Below the pieces are notes generated by a model, which was not told where the DNA came from, searched no databases, and saw nothing but the letters and a program-made list of their open reading frames with translations. Below are positions 43,428 through 52,458 of a stretch of DNA of 64,000 nucleotides, piece by piece; the stretch's first letter is position 1; the number at the start of each line of letters is the position of its first letter. The position numbers and the translations under genes are program-made. The stretch spans positions 124,001-188,000 of the forward strand of contig CAMYLA010000004.1 in NCBI GenBank assembly GCA_947259095.1, written 5' to 3'. The DNA is from an uncultured Acidimicrobiaceae bacterium (GTDB lineage: Bacteria; Actinomycetota; Acidimicrobiia; Acidimicrobiales; SZUA-35).

Positions 43428-44681
43428 CTACAGATCGTCGAGGCCGGACAGGTCGTCCGGCACCTCGAGGCCCGCACCGCCGGCGTCGGGATCACTGTCG
43501 AGGCCGATCCTGGCCAGCCACAGTCCGGGAGCATCGACCTCGGCCGCCGTCGGCATGTCGAGCTCGTCGCCCCACAGCCGGGCCAGACCGTCCGCGCCGG
43601 CCCGCTCGACTATCCCGGCCACAAAATCATCGCCCCTGGTCAGCGTGGCCTGGTCGATCTCGAGCCCGAGCAGGCGCTCCATGAACCGGTCCGCCGGTGC
43701 AACGTCGACCCAGCGCTGCCGGAACCGCTCCCGGATCGTCTCGTGACTGAGCACCAGGCCCCGGCTGAGCTCGGTCACCGTATGATCGACGAACCCCAAC
43801 ACCGCCGCGACCAGGGCATCGAGCTGGGGTACCAGCAGATCGTGGGCCGGGGAGCGGAGCAGGGAGAAGATCACGTCGGGATCGCTGAGGGTGTTCGACA
43901 GCTCCTGGATCTGGTTCAGGTCGGTGATCGACCCGAACCGTTCGTTGATCAGGTCGCTGTTTGGCCGGAATGCCGAGGCGAAGTCGAGCAGCAGGCTTTC
44001 GAGGCGGGACTTGACGTGGGGAATCGAGAGCACCGCATGGGCCGTCAACTCGTGGATCAACACCCACAGCCGGAGCTCGTCGGCCGGTACGTCCCACGCC
44101 GCAGCCGAGGCGTCGATCGTGGTGGGGATGACCAGCACCTCGTCGGACGGTCGAGGGATCGGCAGGTCGTACTGGCCGAGAGCCCGCTGACCGAGGTGAC
44201 CCAGCATCGATCCGGCGCTCGTCGACACCAGCATCGGCCCCAGGGCGGTGAACATCTGGCCCATCATCTGGGCGGTGAGGTTGGCGATGTCGACCTCGGC
44301 CGGATCGTCCTCGGCCGGCATCAGCGACTGTGATTCGGCGGCCAGGCCGGCCGAGAGGGCCTCGCCGAAGCGTTCGAAGAACGGCCGGTAGGCGTCGAGG
44401 CTGTGGCGGGTCCAGACCGATCTGGTGACCGGTGCCACCTTGGTGCCGGGAGGCAGGGCGAGGCCGGCCGCCTGGTTCACGTGCAGTTCGGCCACCCGGG
44501 CCAACTCCTCGATCTTGATCCGGTCCATCGGGTCGAGGTTGGGCTCGGCGCCGCCGCCCGAGGCGATCGACGTTGCCATCTCGGCCGCCGCCTTCCACGG
44601 GTCGGCCCCACTCAGCCCGCCCAGCAGGCTGTTGAGATCAAAAAACGGAAACTCCCCACCGGGTGGATTGCTACTGCTCAC
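43428..44681 (-). CDS. Zinc-dependent metalloprotease-like DUF2342 protein
   Basis: A 417-residue protein of the actinobacterial DUF2342 (zincin superfamily) group. Diagnostic pieces are DPWKAAAEMATSIASGGG near the N-terminus, LTAQMMGQMFTALGPMLVST in the middle, and WVLIHELTAHAVLSIPHVKS, where H-E-x-x-x-H stands at the zinc position. The late E-L-D-M-P block is family-typical. Often annotated as a coenzyme F420 biosynthesis-associated or hydrolase-like protein, but its function is not established. It is divergent from the epimerase gene with 17 nt between starts. Confidence 0.8.
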   Translation of the reverse strand: MSSSNPPGGEFPFFDLNSLLGGLSGADPWKAAAEMATSIASGGGAEPNLDPMDRIKIEELARVAELHVNQAAGLALPPGTKVAPVTRSVWTRHSLDAYRPFFERFGEALSAGLAAESQSLMPAEDDPAEVDIANLTAQMMGQMFTALGPMLVSTSAGSMLGHLGQRALGQYDLPIPRPSDEVLVIPTTIDASAAAWDVPADELRLWVLIHELTAHAVLSIPHVKSRLESLLLDFASAFRPNSDLINERFGSITDLNQIQELSNTLSDPDVIFSLLRSPAHDLLVPQLDALVAAVLGFVDHTVTELSRGLVLSHETIRERFRQRWVDVAPADRFMERLLGLEIDQATLTRGDDFVAGIVERAGADGLARLWGDELDMPTAAEVDAPGLWLARIGLDSDPDAGGAGLEVPDDLSGLDDL

Positions 44682-44698
44682 AAGGGCATCGTAGAGCA

Positions 44699-45721
44699 GT
44701 GGTATCGATTGTGGTCACCGGCGCCTCAGGAGCTGTCGGCAAAAGGGTCATCTCGCTGCTGGTCGAGCAAGCCGAAACCGACCGCATCGTCGCCATCGAT
44801 CGGCGTCGGCCGGCCTTGGAACGGGAGGGGGTGGAGAGCCATCAACTGGACCTGATGACCGACGATCTGGAGCCCGCCATGGAAGGCTGCGATTCGGTGA
44901 TCCACTTGGCCGAGGACCACTCTCGCCGGTCGGATGCCGCAGCGGCGGTTGCCACCCTCGACCGGGTTCTGACCGCAGCCGACAACGTGGGCTGTCGCCA
45001 CCTCGTCCTGCTGTCGTCGGCCCTGGTCTACGGTGCCTATCCCGACAATCCGGTCCCGCTGACCGAGACCCACCCCATCCGACCGATTCCGGCCCTGGCC
45101 CACGCCACGATCAAGGCCGGGTTGGAGGCCAGGGCCGAGGCCTGGCGGGCCGAGTCTGGGGCCAAGGTGGCGGTGCTGCGGCCGGCCGCCGCGCTGTCGG
45201 ACGGGGATTCGAGCTGGATTGGCGCCGCGCTGCGGGCCGCCACTGCGGTCCGGTCCGAGCAGGTCGATCCGCCGGTCCAGTTCCTCCACCACGATGACCT
45301 GGCCTCGGCCTTGGTGCTGGCCGCCCGGCGACAACTCGACTCGGTGTACAACGTCGCCCCCGACGGATGGATCGGGGCCGAGCTGTTCCGGGCCCTGCGA
45401 GGCGAGGCCGCCGTCCGGCTGCCGGAGCGACTGTCGGAGTGGCGTCTGCGGGCGGCCAAGAGCCTGGCTGATCGCAACCTGCTCGACGGCCTCGAACCGT
45501 ACGTGAGCTGGCCCTGGGTGGTGTCCAATGACAGGCTCCGAGCTGTCGGCTGGAAGCCGGCGTATTCGAACGAGGCGGCGTTCGTGGCCGGCACCCCGGC
45601 GCCACTGCTGTCGTCGATCAATCCCCAGCGCCGCCAGGAACTGGCCTTGGGCGTGGCCGGGACGGTCGGGGCGGTGGCGGTTGGCGGGGCGCTGTGGGTG
45701 TTGCGACGGACCCTGCGCTGA
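44699..45721 (+). CDS. NAD(P)-dependent epimerase/dehydratase (extended SDR-like)
   Basis: A 340-residue protein; the GTG at 44699 is chosen, with another at 44711. The Rossmann glycine motif VVTGASGAVGKRVISLLVEQ is at the N-terminus; an SDR active-site style LLSSALVYGAYPDNPVP follows near residue 110, but the Tyr-x3-Lys pair is not in the classical form: HATIKAGLE carries the Lys, and the Tyr at the usual position appears to be missing. The C-terminus has a hydrophobic helix (LALGVAGTVGAVAVGGALWV) suggesting a membrane anchor. Similar actinobacterial proteins are called sugar-nucleotide epimerases; the substrate is unknown. Confidence 0.8.
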   Translation: MVSIVVTGASGAVGKRVISLLVEQAETDRIVAIDRRRPALEREGVESHQLDLMTDDLEPAMEGCDSVIHLAEDHSRRSDAAAAVATLDRVLTAADNVGCRHLVLLSSALVYGAYPDNPVPLTETHPIRPIPALAHATIKAGLEARAEAWRAESGAKVAVLRPAAALSDGDSSWIGAALRAATAVRSEQVDPPVQFLHHDDLASALVLAARRQLDSVYNVAPDGWIGAELFRALRGEAAVRLPERLSEWRLRAAKSLADRNLLDGLEPYVSWPWVVSNDRLRAVGWKPAYSNEAAFVAGTPAPLLSSINPQRRQELALGVAGTVGAVAVGGALWVLRRTLR

Positions 45722-45751
45722 GCCGCCGATGGCCCCGGCCCCATCACGGGC

Positions 45752-47611
45752 TCAGCCGGGCTCGGCGACCACCTCGACCTCAACCTGCTGGCGGCCTTGA
45801 CCGGGGCGCCGGAACGACAGCCGAAGCTCCCCACCAACGCCGGCCTCCCTCACCAGATAGGTCAGGTGGTCGGTGCCCTGCAGCCGCTCACCGTCGACGG
45901 CGATCAGGTGGTCACCGCGCTGGAGCTTGTCGATGGCCGGGCTGTTCTCGTCCACCGATTCCACCCGGAGGCCGATGGTCATTGCCCGTACCTCGATGCC
46001 GAGCCAGGCCCGGCTCCCGGTTCCCCAGGTCGTCAGGGCATTGGCGATCGCGCTGACCCGTTCAATGGGCAGCGCCGCCACCAGGGGGTTGCTGCTCCCC
46101 AGGATCAGGCCGATCATCCGACCGGTTTCGTCGCGGAGGGGGCCACCCGCCATCCCGTCCGACCGTTGGATCCCGGTCAGGATCGGCTCGTAGACGATGT
46201 GGTCGGCCAGGGTGGTGGCCGGGAGGGCGGTGGAGATCACCACGCCGGCCCTGGCGTGCTGGCTGCCCCGGATCCCGTCGGGGTCGCCGGTCTCATGGTC
46301 CGGTTGATGGCCCGGTGCCGGGGTTTTCTGGACCGACGGTTCATCGGGGGCGGGAGGAACGACGTCGGCCGATTCCGGTTCGGTCGGGCCGTTGCCGCAT
46401 CCGGGGTCGGTACCGGCCCCGGCCGGGCCCGCTGCCTGTGGGCTGGAGGCGTCCGGCGCCTCGGGGGCGGAGGCACCGGGTTCAACCTCGGTTCCGGATC
46501 TCTCTCCGGCGGCCGTGCCGTCGCCGGCCCGGGTGCTGCCAGGGCCTGCCGCCTGCCCGTTCGACTCGGTCCCGGTGTCGGCCTCGGCCGATCGGTCGGT
46601 TGGCGCCGACCGATCCCCGTCGCCGCTGCTCCTGGCCTCGGCGTCGCCGCTGTCACCGGCGGCACCGTCGGCGTCCGGTCCGGTCGCCTCTTCGTTGTCG
46701 TCCGGAGCGGTTCGAAGTGCGGCCGTCCGGACCACCTCGGAGTCGCAGTAGCCGACGTAGGCGTCCGTGCCGTTCTCCACCGGCTCCTCGGCGGCGGAGA
46801 CCGGTGGCAGGTCGAGTTCCATGGCGTCGTTGTACAACCCCACCACGGCGACGTCGCTGGCCATGTCGGCCTGCTCGACGTTGGCTCGGAACCAGCGGCC
46901 GGCGATCCTGAGGAACACCGTGCTGTGGCCCTTCAGGGCGCTGGCGCTGGTGATCAGACGCTGATCGATCACCACCAGCGACGCCAGCCGTTCGCTGCCG
47001 AGATTGGCCCGGGTGAAGATGGCGGGACCCACCGGCTCGGTGGGGGCGGGGACCTGCCGTGTCGATGGATCTTCGGCCTCGGAGCCGATCGTCGGCTCGG
47101 GGCCGTCGGTGGTCGGGGTGGAGCTCTCACCACCACCGTCCCCCTCGTCGCCGGTGCCATCGTCGCTCGTTTCCGGAGACGAAGGTGGACCGCTCTCGAT
47201 GCCGGTCGACGCCGAGTCATCCTCGCCGTCTGGGGAGTGCCAGGCCGAGCCGTCGAGGTCCGTCCCGCTGGTCGCGCCGGCCGACGGTGCGGTCGAACCG
47301 ACGGCATCGGGGCGGCCGACCGCGGCGCCGGCGTCGACCTCTTCGCTACCGGCGTTGCCAACCAGGTAGAGACCGAGCACCCCGAAGGCGGCGACGGCGA
47401 TCGAGCTCCCGACGACGGTGATGGGCCACATGATCGAAGAGGTGCCGCCCAGACGGCGCCGAGGCCAACCGGCGAGATCGGCCCCCAGAGGCTGAGCCGC
47501 GGCCATGGCGTTCTCCGCCGCCAGCTCGGAAGGGTGACGCCAATGCCGAGCGGATGGGTCGGGCACGGGTCCCGGATCCGGGTCTTCGTCCCCATCGTCG
47601 TCTGGCCACAC
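45752..47611 (-). CDS. Membrane-anchored trypsin-fold pseudo-protease with PDZ domain
   Basis: A 619-residue protein: a cytoplasmic N-terminus of about 55 residues, one membrane helix (about 60-88), an acidic low-complexity stretch, an HtrA-like fold and a C-terminal PDZ domain (RAWLGIEVRAMTIGLRVESV, LQRGDHLIAVDGERL). In the protease part, the expected His motif (T-A-A-H) reads LITSASAL, the Asp motif ASDVAVVGL is kept, and the Ser motif G-N-S-G-G-P-L reads GMAGGPL. So His and Ser are both absent and it should be inactive as a protease. A Gly/Ala/Pro/Glu-rich insert of about 170 residues splits the fold. It may bind peptides through PDZ. Confidence 0.78.
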   Translation of the reverse strand: MWPDDDGDEDPDPGPVPDPSARHWRHPSELAAENAMAAAQPLGADLAGWPRRRLGGTSSIMWPITVVGSSIAVAAFGVLGLYLVGNAGSEEVDAGAAVGRPDAVGSTAPSAGATSGTDLDGSAWHSPDGEDDSASTGIESGPPSSPETSDDGTGDEGDGGGESSTPTTDGPEPTIGSEAEDPSTRQVPAPTEPVGPAIFTRANLGSERLASLVVIDQRLITSASALKGHSTVFLRIAGRWFRANVEQADMASDVAVVGLYNDAMELDLPPVSAAEEPVENGTDAYVGYCDSEVVRTAALRTAPDDNEEATGPDADGAAGDSGDAEARSSGDGDRSAPTDRSAEADTGTESNGQAAGPGSTRAGDGTAAGERSGTEVEPGASAPEAPDASSPQAAGPAGAGTDPGCGNGPTEPESADVVPPAPDEPSVQKTPAPGHQPDHETGDPDGIRGSQHARAGVVISTALPATTLADHIVYEPILTGIQRSDGMAGGPLRDETGRMIGLILGSSNPLVAALPIERVSAIANALTTWGTGSRAWLGIEVRAMTIGLRVESVDENSPAIDKLQRGDHLIAVDGERLQGTDHLTYLVREAGVGGELRLSFRRPGQGRQQVEVEVVAEPG

Positions 47612-47707
47612 GCCGTAAGATTACAAGCTGTTCAGTCCTGGTTGTTCGCGCCACCGGCGGGAGCAGACTTTTCCCCATCGGCTCCCCCCGCCCCCTACGA
47701 TGATCGA

Positions 47708-48367
47708 GTGGCAGAAAACTCCTCCGATCCCGAGCGACCGCTCGTGCCTCCCGCCGATGGTCCGGACTGGACCGGGCTCTCCGATCAGCGGTTGCCGGCA
47801 GCGCTCGCCGCGGAATGGGTGGTCCAGCCGACCTGCGGAGGGGTCGTGGTCTTCACCGGTACCGCCCGGGACCACTCGGTCGGCCGTGACGGTGTCACCC
47901 GGCTCGAATACGAGGCATATGAGGAGCAGGTCGTCCCCCGGTTGGACGAGATCGCCGCCGCCGCCCGCCGCCACTGGCCCGACCTCGGTCGGATCGTCCT
48001 GCTCCACCGCATCGGTGAGGTCCCGTTGACCGAGGCCGCGGTCGTGGTTGCGGTCTCGGCCCCCCACCGGGGCGCGGCCTTCGATGCCGCTCGCTTCGGG
48101 ATCGACACGCTCAAGGAAACGGTCCCGATCTGGAAGCGCGAGGACTGGTCGGAGGGCACCAGTTGGGGTCGTGAGGCGCAACACATCGTCGAGGTCGAGC
48201 CTGGCCGCCAACCGGTCGCCACCTCCGACGGTGTCGGTGGTCCCGGCTCCGTCGTCGGCGGTGGACCAGGTGTCGGCCGTGGACCAGCTGTCGGCGGTGG
48301 ACCAGGTGGCGGCGGTGATGTGGCCGGCGGCGAATCCGCTGCCGGTGCCGCTCCCGATGGTCCGTGA
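47708..48367 (+). CDS. moaE: Molybdopterin synthase catalytic subunit MoaE with Gly-rich tail
   Basis: A 219-residue protein with a GTG start. The MoaE core (about 30-165) includes GVVVFTGTARDHSVGRDGVT, LEYEAYEEQVVPRLDEIAAA, LHRIGEVPLTEAAVVVAVSA and the catalytic Lys region TLKETVPIWKREDWSEG. It inserts dithiolene sulfur into precursor Z using MoaD thiocarboxylate. The last 50 residues are Gly/Val-rich repeats (GGPGVGRGP) not found in typical MoaE. The stop lies 11 nt inside the MreB-like gene. MoaD is not nearby. It fits the presence of a MOSC protein in this window. Confidence 0.9.
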   Translation: MAENSSDPERPLVPPADGPDWTGLSDQRLPAALAAEWVVQPTCGGVVVFTGTARDHSVGRDGVTRLEYEAYEEQVVPRLDEIAAAARRHWPDLGRIVLLHRIGEVPLTEAAVVVAVSAPHRGAAFDAARFGIDTLKETVPIWKREDWSEGTSWGREAQHIVEVEPGRQPVATSDGVGGPGSVVGGGPGVGRGPAVGGGPGGGGDVAGGESAAGAAPDGP

Positions 48368-49385
48368 CCTGGCGATCGATCTCGGCACGACGTCGATCTC
48401 GATCCTGGCCCGGAACCAGGGCATCATTCTGTCCGAACCCTCGGCTCTGGCTCGGGTGGTCGAGACCGGTGAGGTGGTGGCCGTCGGTTCGGAGGCGGCC
48501 AGGATGATGGGCCGGACCCCCGACGGGCTCGAAGCGCTGCGCCCGCTTCGAGGTGGCGCCATCACCGACTTCGAGTCCGCCGAGGGCATGATCCGGGGAT
48601 TTCTCCACCGGGTCGGCGTCCGTCGGCTGCACCGACCCCGGATCGTGGTGTGCGTGCCGTCGTTCATCACCGCCGTGGAACAGCGGGCGGTCCGTGAGGC
48701 GGTGTACCGGGCCGGCGCCGCCGAGGTGCAGCTGCTCGGCTACTCCATGGCCGGCGCCCTCGGTTGCGAATTGCCGCTCGATCAGGCCCAGGGCTCGATG
48801 GTCGTCGACCTCGGCGGGGGGACCACCGAGGCGGCCGTGCTCTCCTTGGGGGGCGTGGTTGCGCTCGAATACCGGAAACTGGGAGGTCTCGACCTCGACG
48901 TCGACATCCGGGATCATCTCCGTCGGCGGCACGGGGTGGACATCAGCCTCGATGGGGCGGAAAAACTGAAGTTCGCCCTTGGTTCCGCCCTGTCGCCGAC
49001 CTATCCCCAAGACGATGACATCTCGGCCACGGTGCGAGGTCGCCGGTTGCGAAGCGGCGCGGTCGAGGAGGTCTCGGTCACCGCAACCGAGGTGGCGGAC
49101 GCCATCCATGATCGGGTGATGGCCATCGTTGATGCGGTGGTGGCCTGCGTCGGCTGGACCCCGCCGGAGATCGCCAACGACCTCATCGGCGCCGGGGTCC
49201 ACCTGGTCGGTGGGGGAGCGCTGCTCACCGGCATGGCCGAGTGCATCGCAGCCAACACCAGGCTGCCGGTCGTCGTGGCCGACGACCCACAGCAGGTCAC
49301 GGTCCGCGGTGCCGCCCGCTGCCTTGGTGTGTTCGGTCGCCTCGAGGGTCTGTTCCTCACCGATGACTCGGCCAGCCTTCGCTGA
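48357..49385 (+). CDS. MreB-like actin-family protein
   Basis: A 342-residue protein starting at the ATG at 48357. The actin-fold nucleotide motifs are present: AIDLGTTSISILARNQGIIL (phosphate 1), MVVDLGGGTTEAAVLSLGGV (phosphate 2), and VHLVGGGALLTGMAE (adenosine loop), as in MreB: ARMMGRTPDGLEALRPLRGG and IVVCVPSFITAVEQRAVREA. Length is normal for MreB. No mreC/mreD follow, so a rod-shape role is uncertain; stand-alone MreB-like proteins occur in actinobacteria. It overlaps moaE by 11 nt, so it is probably co-expressed. Confidence 0.82.
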   Translation: MVRDLAIDLGTTSISILARNQGIILSEPSALARVVETGEVVAVGSEAARMMGRTPDGLEALRPLRGGAITDFESAEGMIRGFLHRVGVRRLHRPRIVVCVPSFITAVEQRAVREAVYRAGAAEVQLLGYSMAGALGCELPLDQAQGSMVVDLGGGTTEAAVLSLGGVVALEYRKLGGLDLDVDIRDHLRRRHGVDISLDGAEKLKFALGSALSPTYPQDDDISATVRGRRLRSGAVEEVSVTATEVADAIHDRVMAIVDAVVACVGWTPPEIANDLIGAGVHLVGGGALLTGMAECIAANTRLPVVVADDPQQVTVRGAARCLGVFGRLEGLFLTDDSASLR

Positions 49386-49402
49386 GCGACTCGCCCACAT
49401 GA

Positions 49403-49993
49403 TCAGGACAACAGGTCCTCGGCCGCCTGGCGCACCTGCCAGTCGCGATCGTCGAGGGCCCGCTGAAGTGCCTGGTCGACTTCCGGCCCGTCGAAGGGGG
49501 CGAGGGCCAGGACGGCCCGGCGACGGACCGTTGCCACGTCGGTGGTGGCGGCGAGCACATGGGCCAGACCGTCTCCCAAGGCCCCCAGCGCGGCGACCGC
49601 CGACTCACGGCACAGGGGGTCGTCGTGGTGGCCGGCCTGCCGACCGAGGGCAACGACCGCACTGGACTTGACCGTTCCCGCCAGGTCCAATTCGCCGAGG
49701 GCGAAGGCCGCGACCTCGCTGAGCTCAGGATCATCGAGGGCGGCGATCAGCTGCTCGGCAACCGCCACCCCGTGTCGGGACCGGGCCGCCAGTTCCACCG
49801 CCCGATATCGAACCTCGGGGGCCGGGTCTGCCACGGCGGCTCGGAGGTGGTCGATCGTCAGTGCGTCGAGGCGATGGGCTGCCCCGAGCGCCGCCACCCG
49901 GACCTCGGGTGCGGGGTCGGCAAGCCCGCCGAGGACGGTCGGGAGGTCACCTGCGTGTCCAGCGATGATGATGATGCGACAAGTTTGTGTCAA
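49403..49993 (-). CDS. HEAT-repeat protein
   Basis: A 196-residue protein made of about five HEAT/PBS-lyase-like helical repeats, with recurrent D-P-x-x-x-V-R-x-x-A: LADPAPEVRVAALGAAHRL, VADPAPEVRYRAVELAARS, LDDPELSEVAAFALGELDL and LDDRDWQVRQAAEDLL. The TTG start (49991-49993) is uncertain; the start of coding is not marked by a good ribosome-binding site, and the TTGACA there could instead be a -35 box. Such repeats mediate protein binding. It faces the MreB-like gene convergently, 17 nt from its stop. Confidence 0.72.
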   Translation of the reverse strand: MTQTCRIIIIAGHAGDLPTVLGGLADPAPEVRVAALGAAHRLDALTIDHLRAAVADPAPEVRYRAVELAARSRHGVAVAEQLIAALDDPELSEVAAFALGELDLAGTVKSSAVVALGRQAGHHDDPLCRESAVAALGALGDGLAHVLAATTDVATVRRRAVLALAPFDGPEVDQALQRALDDRDWQVRQAAEDLLS

Positions 49994-50179
49994 AATTGTT
50001 ACTTTTCTTTGACGCCCAAATCTGGAATGCTGGTACGTGGTGGATGGCAGGACCGCCGATTACGAACGGAGATTGGCGGACTGAGAAGTGCCTGAATCCG
50101 GCTCAAAAAGGGCCTTTCGGGTGGCAGTACACCATGAGTTCTCGAGCGATGAGCAGAGGGCTCCAGAGCGCAAGACTTA

Positions 50180-50212
50180 GGCCGAAGCGGCCCAACGAGC
50201 GCCCTCAGGGCG
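50180..50212 (+). promoter_or_regulatory. Two hairpins in the leader of the 50231 gene
   Basis: GGCCG-AAG-CGGCC (50180-50192) and CGCCC-TCA-GGGCG (50200-50212) sit just ahead of the ribosome-binding site AGGAG. The whole 49994-50230 gap has no gene and looks structured, so a cis-regulatory RNA leader is possible. I cannot match it to a riboswitch class. Confidence 0.35.
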
Positions 50213-50230
50213 AAAGAGTAGGAGTAATCC

Positions 50231-50644
50231 GTGTCACATATGGTCATTTACCGGGGTGTCGATGGCAAGCCGGGCTATCACCAAACAGACGACATCCACG
50301 ATGCAGTCAGCTTCGTCGAGCAGATGCGAAACGAGGAAGGCGTCGAGCATGCGCGGATCTTTCGGTTGGAGGAAGTCGTCTTCGAGTACCGGCCCTATTA
50401 CCGGGTCCAGCTGACAGACGCATCCTCGCCGCAGGCGGCATTGGCCGACACCCCCGGGGCGGCCCTTCCCGAGAACGGGTCGGCGGCCCAGGTCGAGTCC
50501 GGCGATTCGCCGGCAGACGAGACTTCCGACGGCACCGATGTGATCGACGCCGCCGATGCCGTCGATGTCGTTGAGGCAACCGATGCCAACGGCGAGGTGA
50601 AGGCCCAAGCCGGCGGGCCGAAAAAGGGCCTGTTCGGCCGCTGA
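50231..50644 (+). CDS. Conserved hypothetical protein
   Basis: A 137-residue protein with a GTG start after AGGAG (an ATG at 50240 also works). Residues 1-65 look globular (MVIYRGVDGKPGYHQTDDIH, RIFRLEEVVFEYRPYYRVQL); the rest is an acidic Asp/Ala/Val/Thr-rich tail ending KKGLFGR. I do not recognise the family by name; the N-terminal block is reminiscent of short actinobacterial proteins of unknown function. No signal peptide or membrane helix. Confidence 0.75.
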   Translation: MSHMVIYRGVDGKPGYHQTDDIHDAVSFVEQMRNEEGVEHARIFRLEEVVFEYRPYYRVQLTDASSPQAALADTPGAALPENGSAAQVESGDSPADETSDGTDVIDAADAVDVVEATDANGEVKAQAGGPKKGLFGR

Positions 50645-50731
50645 CGCCGACGGCCGCCATCAACTGGTGGCTGCCACCGTTACCTGGTGGCTGTCGCCGT
50701 CGGCTGCCCGCCGCCGCACCCACGGTCAAAA

Positions 50732-50748
50732 CCCCGTTTGGAACGGGG
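50732..50748 (-). terminator. Intrinsic terminator of the small membrane protein gene
   Basis: CCCCGTT-CCA-AACGGGG on the minus strand, followed directly by TTTT. The 7-bp stem and U-run are those of a Rho-independent terminator, about 43 nt past the stop of the 50791-50991 gene. On the plus strand it lies between the converging genes and may act in both directions. Confidence 0.7.
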
Positions 50749-50790
50749 CCTTCGACGCGTTTGCGGTGGGCGGAGGCGCCGGTGGCCGCC

Positions 50791-50991
50791 TCAGGTGGCG
50801 ATGGCCCGCTCCAGCAGGAACAGGATCAGTAGCGCCGTCGTCCCCAGGACCACGGCCAGCAGGATGCCGGCGATCACGGTGATGAAGGAAAGCGTGAACA
50901 GCGCCGTGACCCTCCGCCACAACGGGATTCTTGCCCGACGACGTCCACCGGAACCGGCCTGCGGCGTTGGTTGTGCGGTGACGCCGGTCAA
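50791..50991 (-). CDS. Small single-pass membrane protein
   Basis: A 66-residue protein with a TTG start after GAGGAAAA. The basic cytoplasmic stretch GGRRRARIPLWRRVTAL is followed by a long hydrophobic segment (LSFITVIAGILLAVVLGTTA then LLILFLLE). No family is recognised. A terminator downstream and a good ribosome-binding site support it as real. It diverges from the Lon-like gene 67 nt away. Confidence 0.65.
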   Translation of the reverse strand: MTGVTAQPTPQAGSGGRRRARIPLWRRVTALFTLSFITVIAGILLAVVLGTTALLILFLLERAIAT

Positions 50992-51058
50992 TGGGTTTTC
51001 CTCGGACTTTCGCAGGTCGACTGTAGGTTCATTACTGTACGGTCCGATAAGGAGAAAG

Positions 51059-52252
51059 ATGGAGCAGGACGATCACAGCCTACCCGGCGACGCTTCCGAG
51101 GTAGGGGCAACCTCGCCGGGCGCACACCCGGGCGTCGGGCCTCGGTCTCCGGTGATCGCGCCCTACCGTGCCGCCGAGCTGCAGAGCCGTCGGCTCTGGG
51201 TCTGGTCGGCGGTCATGCTGGGCCTCGTCGTCATTGCCGCCATCGTCGGCGGACTGCTGTTGAAGGTGCCGTATGTGGCGCTCGTGCCGGGGTCGGCAAA
51301 GGACACCGAGCCGTTGCTGGCCGTCTCCGGCGCCGATGAGTTCCCGAGCGACGGGGAACTGCTGTTCACCACCGTCCGGGTTCGGCAACGACCGAACCTG
51401 TGGGAATACCTCTGGTTGAAGGTGGATGACGACGCAACGGTCCTGCCGGAGCAGGAGATCCTGGGAGACAGGACACCGGAGGAGAACCGCGAGTTCAATC
51501 TGGCCATGATGAACAACTCCAAGGAGATCGCGGTGGCGGTCGCATTGGAGGAGCTGGGATACGACGCGGTCAAGACCGATGCGGTCGTCGTCCAGCAGCT
51601 GGTTCCCGACGCCCCGGCCGAGGACATGCTGATGCTCGGCGACTCGATCCTGGCCATCGACGACTTGCCGACCACCAACACCGCCGATCTGGTGGAGATC
51701 CTGGCCGGCCGGGAGCCGGGCGACGAGGTGGTGCTCTCGGTGCAACGCTTCGGCGACGCCGACCTGCAGGACATAGCGGTCCGCCTCGACGCCAACCCCG
51801 ATCGGCCCGAGGACGGGTTCCTGGGGATCCAACCCGTCGATCGACCCCAGTTCCTGAACGACTTCGGCTTCACCGTCGATATCGACAGCGGCTCGGTCGG
51901 CGGACCATCGGCCGGGCTGGCGTTCACCCTGGCCGTGCTGGACCAGCTCACCGAAGGGGAATTGACCGGCGGCTCCCAGGTTGCGGTGACCGGCACGATC
52001 GGGGCGCTCGGAAACGTCGGGCCCGTCGGAGGGGTACTGCAGAAGACCGCTGCCGTCGTCGACCTCGGGGCCGATGCCTTCATCGTCCCGGCCGGCCTGG
52101 GAGAGGCCGAGTTGGAGGCGATTCGGGCTCGGGCCGGCGACGACGTCGAGATCATTGCGGTCGCCACCCTCGACGAGGCGCTGGCGGCCCTGGCAGAGCT
52201 TGGGGGCGACGTCGGGGCGGTCGAGGAGTACGCCTCGGCCAACGCCAGCTGA
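51059..52252 (+). CDS. PDZ-domain and Lon-protease-like membrane serine protease (YlbL-like)
   Basis: A 397-residue protein; the ATG at 51059 follows GGAGAAA. One membrane helix is near residue 45-65 (LWVWSAVMLGLVVIAAIVGG). The extracytoplasmic part has a PDZ domain (QLVPDAPAEDMLMLGDSILA) and a Lon S16 protease domain with the catalytic Ser in GSVGGPSAGLAFTLAVLD and the Lys in GGVLQKTAAVVDLGAD. This layout is that of actinobacterial and Bacillus YlbL-like proteins that degrade envelope proteins and are often near DivIVA or cell-division genes. The Ser/Lys dyad is intact. Confidence 0.88.
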   Translation: MEQDDHSLPGDASEVGATSPGAHPGVGPRSPVIAPYRAAELQSRRLWVWSAVMLGLVVIAAIVGGLLLKVPYVALVPGSAKDTEPLLAVSGADEFPSDGELLFTTVRVRQRPNLWEYLWLKVDDDATVLPEQEILGDRTPEENREFNLAMMNNSKEIAVAVALEELGYDAVKTDAVVVQQLVPDAPAEDMLMLGDSILAIDDLPTTNTADLVEILAGREPGDEVVLSVQRFGDADLQDIAVRLDANPDRPEDGFLGIQPVDRPQFLNDFGFTVDIDSGSVGGPSAGLAFTLAVLDQLTEGELTGGSQVAVTGTIGALGNVGPVGGVLQKTAAVVDLGADAFIVPAGLGEAELEAIRARAGDDVEIIAVATLDEALAALAELGGDVGAVEEYASANAS

Positions 52253-52458
52253 GTTCACGCCACCGCCCGCCACCGCCGGCCGGTCCACAGGTGCATTGGG
52301 CTTCGGTCCGATCATCGGGATGGCCTCGGCCAAACGCAGTCGTTGCAGTCGATGCAGGGCCATCGATGGCCCGCCACCCGCCCGCCGGCCCGAGATCCTG
52401 CTACCCGAGCCGGTGAAGGTCCAGCACTCGCCGCCTCCGGAGTCGTACGATCGAGGGT

